A stretch of 64,000 nucleotides of DNA, from contig NZ_CP028908.1 of NCBI RefSeq assembly GCF_024181725.1, forward strand, positions 1,178,001 through 1,242,000, read 5' to 3'. Source of the DNA: Bradyrhizobium sp. WD16. GTDB taxonomy: Bacteria > Pseudomonadota > Alphaproteobacteria > Rhizobiales > Xanthobacteraceae. How positions within the stretch are numbered: position 1 is the first letter of the stretch; every line of letters begins with the position of its first letter. Shown here piece after piece: positions 18,217 through 28,914 of this stretch. Under the pieces are notes generated by a model that saw only the letters and a program-made list of their open reading frames with translations, ran no database searches and was not told the DNA's origin. Made by a program: the position numbers and the translations under genes.

Positions 18217-18546
18217 CTAGTGTCCCGTTTCCAACGTTCGTATTCCTTGCAGCAGGCGCTCACACGAACGTTGGAAACAATGGGACACTAGCAATGATCA
18301 TGATCCTAGTGCGGTCTTGGATCTGACGCTCGTATGAAGAGCCCGCTGCAATGCTGAAACAAGCGTCAGATCCACCGCACTAGTGTGGCGTCTCGCAATT
18401 GCCTACCGCCTTTGCGGCCAGTCTCTCGTAGGCAATTGCGAGACATAAGCCACACTAGCTTTTTGATTTTGCTAGTGTCCCGATGTCTCCGAATTACCGT
18501 GCGAGGCTGAGACAAATGAAGCGGTAATTCGGAGACAGGACACTAG
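18217..18546. repeat. Array of four CTAG-bounded palindromic elements
   Basis: Four imperfect palindromes of about 75-79 bases follow one another: 18217-18291, 18306-18383, 18380-18458 and 18472-18546. Each begins and ends with CTAG and would fold into a long hairpin with a roughly 20-35-base loop. The second and third share a CTAG; a 13-base linker (CTTTTTGATTTTG) separates the third and fourth. The third and fourth types recur at 51.05-52.63 kb. They resemble REP/MITE-type dispersed elements with TA-flanked ends. The last CTAG supplies the TAG stop codon of the chemoreceptor gene. Confidence 0.85.
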
Positions 18547-20597
18547 GCGGCCCTGATATTGGCCATGAAGCGGTCGAGTTCCTGACGCAGCCGCGTGCTC
18601 TCGACCGACAGCGTCTGCGCGGAGTTGAACACCTCGCCGGACGCCGAACCGGTCTCGCTGGCGCCACGGTTGACCTCGGTGATGCTGCCGGCGACTTCCT
18701 GGGTGCCCTGGGCGACGTTCTGCACGTTGCGGGCGATCTCCTGGGTCGCCGAGCTCTGCTGCTCCACCGCGCTGGCGATGGTGGCGGCGATGCGCGAGAT
18801 CTGGTCGATGGTCTCGCTGATCTCCTTGATGGCGGCGACCGATTCCTGGGTTGCCTCCTGCATGCCGGAGATATGCGAGGAGATCTCGTCGGTCGCTTTT
18901 GCCGTCTGGCTGGCCAGCGACTTGACCTCGGTGGCGACCACGGCGAAGCCGCGGCCCGCCTCGCCGGCACGGGCCGCTTCGATGGTGGCGTTGAGCGCCA
19001 GGAGATTGGTCTGCTCGGCAATGGCGGTGATCAGCTTGACGACGTCGCCGATCTGCTGCGCGGCCCGTGACAGCTTGCCGATGCGCGCATCGGTGGCCTG
19101 CGCCTGCGCCACCGCGGCAGCGGCGATACGGCTCGATTCCTGGGCCTGACGGCCGATCTCATTGACCGAGGCCGAGAGCTCCTCGGTGGCCGAGGCCACC
19201 GACTGGACATTGGAGGAGGCCGCCTCCGAAGCACCGGCGACACGGCCGGACAACTCCTGGGTGGTCTCGACGGTACGGGTCAAGGTCGACGCGGCGCTCT
19301 CGAGCTGTCCCGCCGAGGAGGATACATTGGCGACGATGCCGCCCACCGCGGCTTCGAAGCTGTCGGCGAATTTGTGAAGCTCGGCGCGGCGGGCGTCATT
19401 GGCGGCGCGGTTGTGCGATTCCCGCTCCGAGGCGTCATGCTCCGCCTTGGTAATCGCCTGCAGCTTGAACTCCTCGACGGCACCGGCCATCAGGCCGATC
19501 TCGTCCTTGCGTCCGAGTCCCGGCAGTACCACGTCGAAATTGCCGCCGGCCAGTTCGCGCATGGCCTTGCACATGCCGACCATCGGGCGCGAAATGCCCT
19601 GGCCGAGCACGAAGGCGAGGATGGCGCCGAAGGCGAGCCCGCCCACACCGAGCAGCGTGACGAAGTTCCGGGTGTCGCGGGCGACGGCCATGGCCTGGTT
19701 CGACACCTGCTGCTGCTGCTCCAGCAGGGTCTCCTTGATGGCGCTGGCCTGCTTGGTGATCGCCTCGGCAGCGCCGGCCATCTTTGCCGTCAGTTCGTCG
19801 ACCTTGGCGGCGTTCTGCACGAATTTGGCGAAGGCGCCCTGGTAGACGGCGAGCTGGTCGGTGATCTCCTTGATCTTGGCGGTGAGCTTCTCGTCGCTCG
19901 AGGTCAGTGAGGAAAAGCTGTTCTTGAGCAGATGAATGCGCGCGCTGGCGCTGTTGGCGACCGCCTGGTCCGGCCGGATGATGAAGTTGCCGACGCTGGC
20001 GCTGACTGCTGCCGACTGCATCGCCATCTCCTTCACGCTCGATTGGAACGCGGTCTGGCCGGCCAGCGCGGCGCTGTCGCCGAGATCCTCGAGGCGATAA
20101 CGGAAGAAGTTGCCGAGCCGCAGCAGCTGATTGGAGGCGATGTTGGCGTTGTCGGATTTGATCTCGACCACCTGCGCGAACTGGCGGGTGAACTCGGCGA
20201 ACTTCGCGGACAGCTCGGCGATCTTCTGCCGGTTGGCACCGGTGGTGACGCTTTCGGCATGCTTGATCGCCTTGCCGAGCGCTTCCTCGGCGCCGCGGGC
20301 CGCGGTCTCGTCGCTGGCAAAGCCGGTCAGCGCGTAATAGCGCACCAGCGTCTGGTAGGCGGCGAGTTCACGATCGATGTCGCGTGCCGCCTCGCTCTCG
20401 GTGATGATGTCGTGATAGGAGGCAACCCCAGCCGAAATCCGTTCGAAACCGAAATAGGCCACGCCCATGCTGATGGCCGACAGGCCGAGCACCACGACGA
20501 AGCCGATCAGGATCTTGGTGCGAAAGCGGATATTCTCCCATAGCCTCGGCTTCCTTGCCTTCGGCGTTTGACCCTTGGCGCCCGTGAACAAGCCCAT
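18543..20597 (-). CDS. Methyl-accepting chemotaxis protein
   Basis: The 684-residue protein has an N-terminal membrane span ([20 protein letters not shown]), a helical extracytoplasmic sensor of about 260 residues, a second span ([18 protein letters not shown]), a HAMP domain, and a C-terminal signalling domain with the conserved hairpin tip region [19 protein letters not shown]. It would relay a periplasmic signal to CheA/CheW. The ATG at 20597 (MGLFTGAKG) is preferred; an upstream ATG at 20633 is possible. Its stop codon TAG is formed by the outer CTAG of a palindromic element, so the C-terminus was either trimmed or defined by that insertion. No che genes are adjacent. Confidence 0.92.
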   Translation of the reverse strand: MGLFTGAKGQTPKARKPRLWENIRFRTKILIGFVVVLGLSAISMGVAYFGFERISAGVASYHDIITESEAARDIDRELAAYQTLVRYYALTGFASDETAARGAEEALGKAIKHAESVTTGANRQKIAELSAKFAEFTRQFAQVVEIKSDNANIASNQLLRLGNFFRYRLEDLGDSAALAGQTAFQSSVKEMAMQSAAVSASVGNFIIRPDQAVANSASARIHLLKNSFSSLTSSDEKLTAKIKEITDQLAVYQGAFAKFVQNAAKVDELTAKMAGAAEAITKQASAIKETLLEQQQQVSNQAMAVARDTRNFVTLLGVGGLAFGAILAFVLGQGISRPMVGMCKAMRELAGGNFDVVLPGLGRKDEIGLMAGAVEEFKLQAITKAEHDASERESHNRAANDARRAELHKFADSFEAAVGGIVANVSSSAGQLESAASTLTRTVETTQELSGRVAGASEAASSNVQSVASATEELSASVNEIGRQAQESSRIAAAAVAQAQATDARIGKLSRAAQQIGDVVKLITAIAEQTNLLALNATIEAARAGEAGRGFAVVATEVKSLASQTAKATDEISSHISGMQEATQESVAAIKEISETIDQISRIAATIASAVEQQSSATQEIARNVQNVAQGTQEVAGSITEVNRGASETGSASGEVFNSAQTLSVESTRLRQELDRFMANIRAA

Positions 20598-20794
20598 CTG
20601 CAAGACCCCCACCCCCTCGCGAACGGCCATGCCAGGCCGAACGACAGACCCCGGCGCAAGGCCGGTCAACCCACGGTGGAGCGTAGGGGGAAACAATAAA
20701 AAGGGTGTAAATTACAGTTCCCCGACGGTGGCTTGGTAGGGGCGAACGCGCCGCAGTGCAGCAGAACCGGCTCGCGGCGGCAACGGCCCCCAAA

Positions 20795-21499
20795 TCAGGC
20801 GACCGCTTCCGCCGGCGACGGCGCCGGACTGAGAGCGGGCGCGATCAGTTCGAGGCAGTCCGGCGCCAGCCGCAACGGCGGCTCTGTCAGGGTCTGCAGC
20901 CGCGCCAGATCGAGACCCGGCACCATCTCGCGGACCATGAGCCCCGCGGCGGTGACATCGATCACCGCAAGATTGGTGTAGATGCGCTTGACCACCCCCG
21001 GTGCGGTCAGCGGCAGCGAACAGCGGTTGAGGATGCGCGGCCCGCCCTTCTTGCTGGTGTGCTCCATCAGGACCCGGATCTCGCGGGCCCCGACCGCGAG
21101 ATCCATGGCGCCGCCGACACCCGGCGGGAAGCTCGGATCCTCCGTGGTCCAGTTGGCGAGATCGCCCGAAACCGACACCTCGAACGCGCCGAGCAGGCTG
21201 ACGTCGAGATGGCCGCCGCGGATCATAAGAAAGGCATCGGCGTGGTGCACATAACAGCCGCCGGTGACCAGGGTCGTGAGATTCTTGCCGGCATCGATCA
21301 GGTATTCGTCCTCCTCGCCGGGGCGGGGCTTGGGGCCGAGGCCGAGCACGCCATTCTCGCTATGGAAGATCACCTCGCGATCGGAAGGGACATAGCTCGC
21401 CGTCAGGGTCGGAATGCCGATGCCGAGATTGACATAGGCGCCCTCCTGCAGGTCCTGGGCGGCACGCCAGGCGATCTGGTGACGGGTCAGCGGGATCAT
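20795..21499 (-). CDS. CoA transferase subunit B (3-oxoacid/ScoB-like)
   Basis: This 234-residue protein is the small-type beta subunit of class I CoA transferases, with the catalytic glutamate in HSENGVLGLGP and the preceding NLGIGIPTL segment. It overlaps the A subunit by four bases (ATGA at 21496-21499), indicating tight co-translation. Such enzymes move CoA between succinyl-CoA or acetyl-CoA and a 3-oxoacid such as acetoacetate or 3-oxoadipate. No catechol-pathway or ketone-body genes flank it, so the acid is not identified. Confidence 0.92.
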   Translation of the reverse strand: MIPLTRHQIAWRAAQDLQEGAYVNLGIGIPTLTASYVPSDREVIFHSENGVLGLGPKPRPGEEDEYLIDAGKNLTTLVTGGCYVHHADAFLMIRGGHLDVSLLGAFEVSVSGDLANWTTEDPSFPPGVGGAMDLAVGAREIRVLMEHTSKKGGPRILNRCSLPLTAPGVVKRIYTNLAVIDVTAAGLMVREMVPGLDLARLQTLTEPPLRLAPDCLELIAPALSPAPSPAEAVA

Positions 21500-22212
21500 G
21501 CGGCGGCTCCGGCGAGTTTGGCATACATGGGATGGTTGCGGGGCGGCAGCGGCCCGACCTCGACGAGCCGGTCGACGAAGATTCCCGGCGTCACGATCGC
21601 TTCCGGATCGAGGCTGCCGAGCTCGACCATCGCTTCGGTCTCGACGATGGTGACATCGGCGGCCATGGCGCAGACCGGATTGAAGTTGCGCGCCGACTTT
21701 CGATAGACGAGGTTGCCCCAGCGATCGGCCCGGGCCGCCTTGACCAGCGCGACGTCGCCGCGCAGCGGCGTTTCGAAGACGTGCAGCCGGCCGTCGATCA
21801 TCCGGGTTTCCTTGCCCTCGGCAAGCTTCGTCCCGGCCGAGACCGGCGAGAAGAAGCCTCCCAATCCTGCCGCAGCGCAGCGCATGCGCTCGCTGATGGT
21901 GCCCTGCGGCACGAGCTCAAGCTCCAGCGTCCTGGCCCGGTACGCATTGAGAAAGGCCTTGTAGTCGCCGGAGCGGGGATAGGAGCAGATCACCTTGCGC
22001 ACCCGGCCGAGATTGATCAGCCGCGCCAGGCCATGCTCGTCATTGCCGGCGTTGTTGGCGACGATGGTGAGGTCGCGCGCGCCCTGGTCGCACAGCGCTT
22101 CGAGCAGGTGATCGGCTATTCCCACCGCGCCGAAACCGGGCACCAGCACCACTGCGCCGTCGCGGATGCCGGCCACCGCCTCCCTGATGTCATCGACTTG
22201 TTTATTGATCAC
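21496..22212 (-). CDS. CoA transferase subunit A (3-oxoacid/ScoA-like)
   Basis: The 238-residue alpha subunit carries the glycine-rich VLVPGFGAVGIADHLLEAL region typical of class I CoA transferases and the QGTISERMRCAAAGLGGF segment. The start is taken as GTG at 22212 (VINKQVDDI), with GGAGG ten bases upstream; an ATG at 22296 would add an arginine-rich tail atypical for the family. It heads the two-gene A-B operon and is divergent from coxS. Confidence 0.9.
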   Translation of the reverse strand: MINKQVDDIREAVAGIRDGAVVLVPGFGAVGIADHLLEALCDQGARDLTIVANNAGNDEHGLARLINLGRVRKVICSYPRSGDYKAFLNAYRARTLELELVPQGTISERMRCAAAGLGGFFSPVSAGTKLAEGKETRMIDGRLHVFETPLRGDVALVKAARADRWGNLVYRKSARNFNPVCAMAADVTIVETEAMVELGSLDPEAIVTPGIFVDRLVEVGPLPPRNHPMYAKLAGAAA

Positions 22213-22522
22213 GCTGACAAAGCCTCCCGGATGATGACGAGTGCCCCGAGCCGAAGTTCGCCCGATTTTGCCGCACCTTTCAGCGAAGGCGGTCATGTTG
22301 CATCGTCATCCCGGCCCGGCAAGTGCGGCGGCCGCGCGGCGGCCTGCGGCGGCGTCATATCTCGCCATGCCTGGCCGCCACGCCGCATTGTGGCCGCAGG
22401 TCATGGCCCGCGCCGCCCGCGTGACGCCGCTGTGACCACCCTCGGCAAAATCCTGGTTGCCAAGTCGCTGGCGGCGGGCCTTAATTGGACCAATTCAAAA
22501 CGAATACTGAGGGAGGATCGGC
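22213..22522. other. Divergent control region, CoA transferase versus coxSLM
   Basis: These 310 bases have no supported gene. They must contain promoters in both directions. The coxS ribosome site GGGAGGA (about 22510-22516) lies at the right end, and AATTGGACCAATT (22483-22495) is a short near-perfect dyad about 30 bases before the GTG that could be part of the coxS promoter or an operator. Confidence 0.4.
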
Positions 22523-23008
<486 letters not shown>

Positions 23009-23127
23009 GCCGCTGCCGTTGCCGAGCCTGCATCGCGAGGCAGGTCGCGACACCGACCAGCCATTCACCGAATCAAGTGCGAGGCGCGGCCAGCATCGGC
23101 CGGACGCCCGCCGACAGGGAGAGCACC

Positions 23128-25482
23128 ATGGGAGTTGACGGAATCGGCGCCAGCGTCGTGCGCAAGGAAGACAGGCGCTTCATCACCGGCAAAGGCCGTT
23201 ATGTCGACGACATCCGCCTTCACGGCATGACCTATGCGGCCTTCGTCCGCAGTCCCCATGCCCATGCCAAGGTCAAGGGCGTCGACACCTCCGAGGCACT
23301 GAAGATGCCCGGCGTGGTCGCGGTGCTGACCGGCCGCGAGCTGGTCGACGACAAGATCGGCAATCTGATCTGCGGCTGGATGATCCATTCGAAGGACGGC
23401 TCACCCATGAAGATGGGTGCCTGGCCCGCCATGGCCCCGGAGACCGTGCGCTTTGGCGGTCAGGCGGTGGCGGTGGTGATCGCCGAGACCCGCAACCAGG
23501 CCAAGGACGGCGCCGAGGCGGTGCAGGTCACCTACGAGGAACTGCCTGCGGTGGTCGACGTCAAGTCGGCGATCGCCCCGGGCGCGCCGCAGCTTCACCC
23601 GGAGGCCCCCGGCAACATCATCTATGACTGGCAGATCGGCGATCAGGCGGCGACCGAGGCAGCGTTCAAGTCGGCGGCGAATATCGTCGGCATGGACCTG
23701 ATCAACAACCGCCTGGTGCCGAACGCCATGGAGCCCCGGGCGGCGGTCGCCGATTACGACGCGGCGGAGGACCACTACACCCTCTACACCACGTCGCAGA
23801 ATCCGCATGTGGCGCGTCTCGTGCTCTCGGCCTTCTACAACATCGCACCGGAGCACAAGCTGCGGGTGATCGCACCCGACGTCGGCGGCGGCTTCGGCTC
23901 GAAGATCTACATCTATCCCGAGGAGATGGTGGCGCTGTGGGCGTCCAAGAAAGTCGGCAGGCCGGTGAAATGGACCGCTGACCGCACCGAATCTTTCCTC
24001 ACTGACGCCCATGGCCGCGACCACGTCAGCCATGCGGAAATGGCCTTCGACAAGGATAACAGGATCACCGGCCTGCGGGTGACGACCCACGCCAATCTCG
24101 GCGCCTATATGTCGCTGTTCTCGTCCTCGGTGCCGACTTATCTCTATGCGACGCTGCTGTCAGGCCAGTATGTCATCCCGAGCATCTATGCCGAGGTGAT
24201 CACGGTCTACACCAACACCACCCCGGTGGACGCCTATCGCGGCGCCGGTCGGCCGGAGGCGAGCTTCCTGCTCGAACGGATGATGGAAACGGCGGCGCGC
24301 CAGCTCAAGGTCGACCCCGCCGAGCTGCGGCGCAAGAACTTCATCACCCAGTTCCCCTACCAGACGCCAGTGATCATGGCCTATGACACCGGCGACTTTA
24401 ACGCCTCGCTCGACGCGGCGATGCGGGCGATCGACTACGCCGGCTTCCCCGCGCGCAAGGAGAAGGCGCGCCAGGCAGGCAAGCTGCGCGGCATCGGCAT
24501 CTCCTGCTACATCGAGGCCTGCGGCATCGCTCCGTCCAAGGCGGTAGGCAGTCTCGGCGCCGGCGTCGGCCTGTGGGAATCCGCCGAGGTGCGCGTCAAC
24601 CCGGTCGGCACCATCGAGATCCTGACCGGCTCGCACAGCCACGGCCAGGGGCACGAGACCACCTTCGCCCAGGTGGTGGCCGACCGCCTCGGCATCGGCA
24701 TCGACCAGGTGTCGATCGTCCACGGCGACACCGACAAGGTGCAGTTCGGCATGGGGACCTACGGCTCGCGCTCCGGCGCGGTCGGGCTTTCTGCCATCGT
24801 CAAGGCCATGGAAAAGGTCGAGGCCAAGGCCAAGAAGATCGCCGCCCATCAGCTCGAGGCGTCCGAGGGCGACATCGTCATCGAGGGCGGCCAGTTCAAG
24901 GTCGCCGGCACCGACAAGGCGCTGGCGCTGCCGATGGTGGCGCTCGCGGCCTACACTGCCCACAACCTGCCGGACGGCATGGAGCCGGGATTGAAGGAGA
25001 GCGCCTTCTACGATCCCACCAACTTCACCTTCCCGGCCGGCGCCTATATCTGCGAACTCGAGGTCGATCCTGCGACCGGCCGAACGACGTTCGTCAACTT
25101 CGTCGCCGCCGACGACTTCGGCCGCCTGATCAACCCGATGATCGTCGAGGGCCAGGTTCACGGCGGCCTCGCCCAGGGCATCGGCCAGGCGCTGCTCGAA
25201 GGCACGGTCTACGACAAGAACGGCCAGCTCATGACCGCGTCGTTCATGGACTACACCATGCCGCGCGCCGACGATCTGCCGTCCTTCAAGCTGTCGCACA
25301 CCACAACGCTGTGCCCGGGCAACCCGCTCGGCATCAAGGGCTGCGGCGAGGCCGGCGCCATCGGCTCCTCCGCGGCGGTGATCAACGCCATCACCGACGC
25401 AATCGGCAACAACCGCCTGGAAATGCCGGCGACCCCAGACCGGGTCTGGCACGCCGCGCATCAGCAGCAAGCCGCAGAGTAA
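23128..25482 (+). CDS. Molybdenum hydroxylase large subunit, form II CoxL type
   Basis: This 784-residue xanthine-oxidase-family protein carries GGGFGSK and the catalytic glutamate motif GCGEAGAIG. At the active-site loop it reads AYRGAGR, the form II signature; true aerobic CO dehydrogenase (form I) has AYXCSFR with the copper-binding cysteine, which is absent here. CO oxidation is therefore unlikely or weak, and another substrate (aldehyde or N-heterocycle) should be considered. ATG 23128 follows a GGGAG site; the frame is open upstream to 22816 only as a shadow. Gene order S-L-M also agrees with form II. Automated annotation as CO dehydrogenase would be misleading. Confidence 0.92.
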   Translation: MGVDGIGASVVRKEDRRFITGKGRYVDDIRLHGMTYAAFVRSPHAHAKVKGVDTSEALKMPGVVAVLTGRELVDDKIGNLICGWMIHSKDGSPMKMGAWPAMAPETVRFGGQAVAVVIAETRNQAKDGAEAVQVTYEELPAVVDVKSAIAPGAPQLHPEAPGNIIYDWQIGDQAATEAAFKSAANIVGMDLINNRLVPNAMEPRAAVADYDAAEDHYTLYTTSQNPHVARLVLSAFYNIAPEHKLRVIAPDVGGGFGSKIYIYPEEMVALWASKKVGRPVKWTADRTESFLTDAHGRDHVSHAEMAFDKDNRITGLRVTTHANLGAYMSLFSSSVPTYLYATLLSGQYVIPSIYAEVITVYTNTTPVDAYRGAGRPEASFLLERMMETAARQLKVDPAELRRKNFITQFPYQTPVIMAYDTGDFNASLDAAMRAIDYAGFPARKEKARQAGKLRGIGISCYIEACGIAPSKAVGSLGAGVGLWESAEVRVNPVGTIEILTGSHSHGQGHETTFAQVVADRLGIGIDQVSIVHGDTDKVQFGMGTYGSRSGAVGLSAIVKAMEKVEAKAKKIAAHQLEASEGDIVIEGGQFKVAGTDKALALPMVALAAYTAHNLPDGMEPGLKESAFYDPTNFTFPAGAYICELEVDPATGRTTFVNFVAADDFGRLINPMIVEGQVHGGLAQGIGQALLEGTVYDKNGQLMTASFMDYTMPRADDLPSFKLSHTTTLCPGNPLGIKGCGEAGAIGSSAAVINAITDAIGNNRLEMPATPDRVWHAAHQQQAAE

Positions 25483-25495
25483 GGGAGCACGCGCC

Positions 25496-26296
25496 ATGTA
25501 TCAGACGACCTATCACCGCGCGGGAAGCATCGACGAAGCCGCCGGCCTGTTCGCCAAGGGATCGGAGGCCCGCTATCTTGCCGGCGGCCACACCCTGCTC
25601 CCCGTCATGAAGCAGCGCCTCGCCGCGCCTTCGGACGTCATCGATATCGCCAGGATCAAGGATCTCGTCGGCATCGAGGTCTCGGCGGACACGCTCACCA
25701 TCCGGGCAGCGACCACCCATTACGACGTGGCGCAGAGCGCGGACGTGCGCAAGGCGATCCCGGCGCTGGCCGACCTCGCGTCCATGATCGGCGATCCGGC
25801 GGTGCGCCATCGCGGCACGATCGGGGGCTCGCTCGCCAACAATGATCCTGCCGCGGACTACCCCGCGGCGGTGCTGGGGCTCGGCGCGACGATCAGGACC
25901 AACAAGCGGACGATCGCGGCGGACGACTTCTTCCAGGGGTTGTTCACCACGGCGCTGGACGAAGGCGAGCTGATCACGGCGATCGCCTTCCCGATCCCGG
26001 CCAAGGCGGCCTATGCCAAGTTCCGCCACCCGGCGTCGCGCTTCGCCCTCACCGGCGTCTTGGTCGCCAAGACCAGATCGGGCGATGTCCGCGTCGCGGT
26101 CACCGGCGCCTCGCAAAGCGGTGTGACGCGCCTGCCCGACATGGAGGCCGCGCTCAAGGCCAACTGGTCGGCGACGGCGCTCGATTCCATCACCGTCTCG
26201 CCCGGCGGGCTGATGGGCGACATCCACGGCTCGGCCGATTATCGCGCCAACCTCGTCAAGGTGATGGCACAGCGCGCGGTGACGGCGGCCGGGTGA
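25496..26296 (+). CDS. coxM: FAD-binding medium subunit of the molybdenum hydroxylase
   Basis: The 266-residue flavoprotein has the two FAD contacts of the family: AGGHTLLPVMKQRL near residue 29 and TIGGSLANNDPAADYPA near residue 109. It starts 13 bases after coxL, completing the S-L-M operon. It would carry electrons from the iron-sulfur subunit to quinone or another acceptor. Maturation genes such as coxD, E, F or G are not in the window immediately downstream, so they must be elsewhere if needed. Confidence 0.92.
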   Translation: MYQTTYHRAGSIDEAAGLFAKGSEARYLAGGHTLLPVMKQRLAAPSDVIDIARIKDLVGIEVSADTLTIRAATTHYDVAQSADVRKAIPALADLASMIGDPAVRHRGTIGGSLANNDPAADYPAAVLGLGATIRTNKRTIAADDFFQGLFTTALDEGELITAIAFPIPAKAAYAKFRHPASRFALTGVLVAKTRSGDVRVAVTGASQSGVTRLPDMEAALKANWSATALDSITVSPGGLMGDIHGSADYRANLVKVMAQRAVTAAG

Positions 26297-26491
26297 ACCG
26301 CACCACCCCGGAGCCCCATGCGGCAAGGGCCGGCGCCTGGCGCCGACCCTTGTGCATCCGACTTATGCGTCATCCCGCGGTGTGCGCCGCCCGACCTGGG
26401 GGATCCGAGCCTCGAAGACGCACCTCACCATGGCGGCGGAAGCGGTTATACTTGCGCTCCTACTTGGCCGAAACGCTCCGGAGCTCCGACC

Positions 26492-27094
26492 ATGACCGAT
26501 GCCCGCCGTTCGGCGCCGGCCGCCCTGCGCAACCGTGGCCCGATCCTCGACGTCCTGCGCGAGGAACTTCCCGCGCGGGGGCTCGTGCTGGAAATCGCAA
26601 GCGGCACCGGCGAACACGTCACGCATTTTGCCGCCAACCTGCCGGCCCTCACCTTTCAACCCTCGGACATGGATGCAGGGGCCCGCGCCAGCGTCGCGGC
26701 GTGGACGGCCGACCTCGGCCTCGCCAACGTGCGCCCGCCGCTGACGCTCGATGCCGCGGCCGAGAGCTGGCCGATCACAGCTGCCGACGCCATCATCTGC
26801 ATCAACATGATCCACATCTCGCCGTGGACTTCGACGCAGGGGCTGATGCGGGGCGCCGCACGCATCCTGCCGCAGGGCGCGCCGCTCTGCCTATATGGCC
26901 CCTACCGACGTGATGGCGTCGCCACCGCAGCGAGCAACGAGGAATTCGATGCGAGCCTAAAGGCGCGCCACCCGGCCTGGGGCCTTCGCCGCCTGGAGGA
27001 CGTCGCCGCGCTCGCCGCCACCCATGGCCTTTCCCTCACCCGTGTCGCCGAAATGCCGGCCAACAACCTGACCGTGGTGTTTCGAAAGCGGTGA
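26492..27094 (+). CDS. DUF938 family SAM-dependent methyltransferase-like protein
   Basis: The 200-residue protein has a Rossmann SAM-binding core beginning VLEIASGTGEHVTHFA and the DUF938 features QPSDMDAGA and INMIHISPW. The substrate of this family is not known. The start at 26492 follows CGGAGC; the frame is open for 58 more codons upstream, but without homology. It is 195 bases downstream of coxM and convergent with hppD (38 bases apart), so it is probably its own unit. Confidence 0.88.
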   Translation: MTDARRSAPAALRNRGPILDVLREELPARGLVLEIASGTGEHVTHFAANLPALTFQPSDMDAGARASVAAWTADLGLANVRPPLTLDAAAESWPITAADAIICINMIHISPWTSTQGLMRGAARILPQGAPLCLYGPYRRDGVATAASNEEFDASLKARHPAWGLRRLEDVAALAATHGLSLTRVAEMPANNLTVVFRKR

Positions 27095-27132
27095 GCGACA
27101 AGGGCAGAGACAGCGGCCGACGGCCCATCGCC

Positions 27133-28257
27133 TCACGCCGCGCTGCGACCGTCGACGTGAAGAACGCCGCGGCGGATCTGGTCCTCTTCGATCGATTCGA
27201 ACAGCGCCTTGAAATTGCCTTCGCCGAAGCCCTCGTCACCCTTACGCTGGATGAACTCGAAGAAGATCGGGCCGATGGCGTTGGCCGAGAAAATCTGCAG
27301 CAGCACCCTGGTATGGCCGCCGTCGACCACGCCTTCGCCGTCGATCAGGATGCCGTTCTTTTGCAGCCGTGCGAGATCCTCGCCATGGCCGGGCAGCCGG
27401 GCGTCGATGCGTTCGAAATAGGTGTCGGGCGGCGAGGGCATGAAGGACAGGCCCTCAGCACGCAGCCGCTCAATGGTGCCATAGATGTCGCCCACGCCGC
27501 AGGCGATGTGCTGGATACCTTCGCCGCGATAAAGGCTGAGATATTCCTCGATCTGGCCGGAATCGCCGGCGTCCTCGTTGATCGGAATCCGGATCTTGCC
27601 GTCAGGACTGGTCAGCGCCCGGGAGAACAGGCCCGAGGCGCGGCCCTCGATATCGAAGAAGCGGATCTGGCGGAAGTTGAACAGCTTCGCATAGAAATCG
27701 GTCCACACATCCATGCGGCCGCGATGGACGTTATGGGTGAGGTGATCGATGTAATAGAGCCCGGCGCCCTCGGGCCGCGGATCCGCCGCGCCGAGCCATT
27801 CGAATTCAGCCGCGTAAGGTGACCCCTTGGCGCCGTAACGATCGACGAAATACAACAGGCTGCCGCCGATCCCCTTGATCGCCGGCACGTCCAGCGCCTT
27901 CTGGGCCGCGCTCGCCTCCGCCGGCTCGGCGCCGAGCTTGATGGCCCGCTCATAGGCCTTCTGCGCGTCGGCCACGCGGAACGCCATCGACGGCGCGCAC
28001 GGACCATGCTCGGCGACGAACCGCCCGGCATGGCTGCCCGGCTCGGCATTGACGAGATAATTGACGTCGCCCTGCCGATAAAGCGTGATCGCCTTGCAGC
28101 GATGTCTCGCCACCGCGACAAAGCCCATCAGCTTGAACAGCGCATGGAGCTGTGCAGGCTCAGGATGTGCGAACTCGACGAATTCAAAGCCGTCGGCGCC
28201 CATGGGATTGGATTCGGAAATCACCGCGGCTGGCGCGTCGTGCGGAAACGGACCCAT
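27133..28257 (-). CDS. hppD: 4-hydroxyphenylpyruvate dioxygenase
   Basis: This 374-residue enzyme has two vicinal-oxygen-chelate domains and converts 4-hydroxyphenylpyruvate to homogentisate in tyrosine breakdown. The iron ligands are visible: His172 in YIDHLTHNV, His250 in GIQHIACGV and Glu334 in FFEFIQRKGD. The ATG at 28257 has a GGGAGAG ribosome site; an upstream ATG at 28356 is rejected. It is divergent from an Lrp-family gene, whose product is the obvious candidate regulator. Homogentisate dioxygenase is not adjacent. Confidence 0.96.
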   Translation of the reverse strand: MGPFPHDAPAAVISESNPMGADGFEFVEFAHPEPAQLHALFKLMGFVAVARHRCKAITLYRQGDVNYLVNAEPGSHAGRFVAEHGPCAPSMAFRVADAQKAYERAIKLGAEPAEASAAQKALDVPAIKGIGGSLLYFVDRYGAKGSPYAAEFEWLGAADPRPEGAGLYYIDHLTHNVHRGRMDVWTDFYAKLFNFRQIRFFDIEGRASGLFSRALTSPDGKIRIPINEDAGDSGQIEEYLSLYRGEGIQHIACGVGDIYGTIERLRAEGLSFMPSPPDTYFERIDARLPGHGEDLARLQKNGILIDGEGVVDGGHTRVLLQIFSANAIGPIFFEFIQRKGDEGFGEGNFKALFESIEEDQIRRGVLHVDGRSAA

Positions 28258-28350
28258 GGTCTCTCCCTGGGCTGTGGCGATCATTGCAGCAAATGATTGC
28301 GCGAGACCGCCGCAATGTTCATGCAAAATGAGGCTCAATATGCCATTCTT

Positions 28351-28367
28351 ATGCACGTTTCGTGCAT
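28351..28367. promoter_or_regulatory. Perfect palindrome ATGCACG-TTT-CGTGCAT, probable Lrp-type operator
   Basis: A 7-base perfect dyad with a 3-base centre lies in the hppD/lrp divergent region, 94 bases from the hppD start. It covers an alternative ATG (28362) of the regulator gene, so autoregulation plus control of hppD is likely. The symmetry is observed, the binding is inferred. Confidence 0.5.
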
Positions 28368-28385
28368 GAACAGGACCTCGTACGC

Positions 28386-28859
28386 ATGATCCATCTCGAC
28401 AGCTTCGACCTGAAGATTCTCGCGGCGCTGCAGGCGGAGGGCCGGCTCACCAACCAGGAGCTCGCCGATGTCGCCAGGCTGTCGGCATCGCAATGCTCGC
28501 GGCGACGCGCCCGCCTCGAGGAGGAGAAGATCATCCAGGGTTATTACGCCGATCTCTCCGCCGATGCGCTGGGCTTCAACGTCATCGCCCTGGTGCAGAT
28601 CACCCTCGCCACCCACTCGCCCAACAACGCCAAGCGCTTCCGCGACCTGGTGCGGCGGGTCGATGCGATCCAGGAGGCCTATGCCCTGACCGGCGACGCC
28701 GACTATCTGCTCAAGATCGCCCTGCGCGATCTCAAGAGCCTGTCCGACATCGTCAACAACGTGCTGATGCCGCACGAGAGCGTCGCCCATGTGCGCTCCT
28801 CGATCGTGCTCGACTGCCTCAAGACGACGCGCCGGCTGCCGATCGGCAAAGCCGGATGA
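28386..28859 (+). CDS. Lrp/AsnC family transcriptional regulator
   Basis: The 157-residue protein has an N-terminal helix-turn-helix (LTNQELADVARLSASQCSRR) and a C-terminal RAM/ligand domain (YALTGDADYLLKIALRDLKS). I place the start at ATG 28386 because AGGACC precedes it at a suitable distance and the protein then begins at the conserved DSFDLKIL; the ATG at 28362 falls inside a palindrome and has no ribosome site. Divergent from hppD, it probably controls tyrosine catabolism in response to an aromatic amino acid. Confidence 0.9.
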   Translation: MIHLDSFDLKILAALQAEGRLTNQELADVARLSASQCSRRRARLEEEKIIQGYYADLSADALGFNVIALVQITLATHSPNNAKRFRDLVRRVDAIQEAYALTGDADYLLKIALRDLKSLSDIVNNVLMPHESVAHVRSSIVLDCLKTTRRLPIGKAG

Positions 28860-28914
28860 GGACACGCTCGCGCGTTAACCTGTTGTGCGATCGCCGGCCG
28901 AGTTGCCGAACCCA

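Noticed and set aside
18217-18546. CRISPR array
   Set aside because: The units are palindromes of 75-79 bases sharing ends or joined by short fixed linkers, without constant short repeats and variable spacers of equal length, and no cas gene is present.
23128-25482. True aerobic CO dehydrogenase large subunit
   Set aside because: The AYXCSFR motif is absent; AYRGAGR is present, so only a form II assignment is supported.
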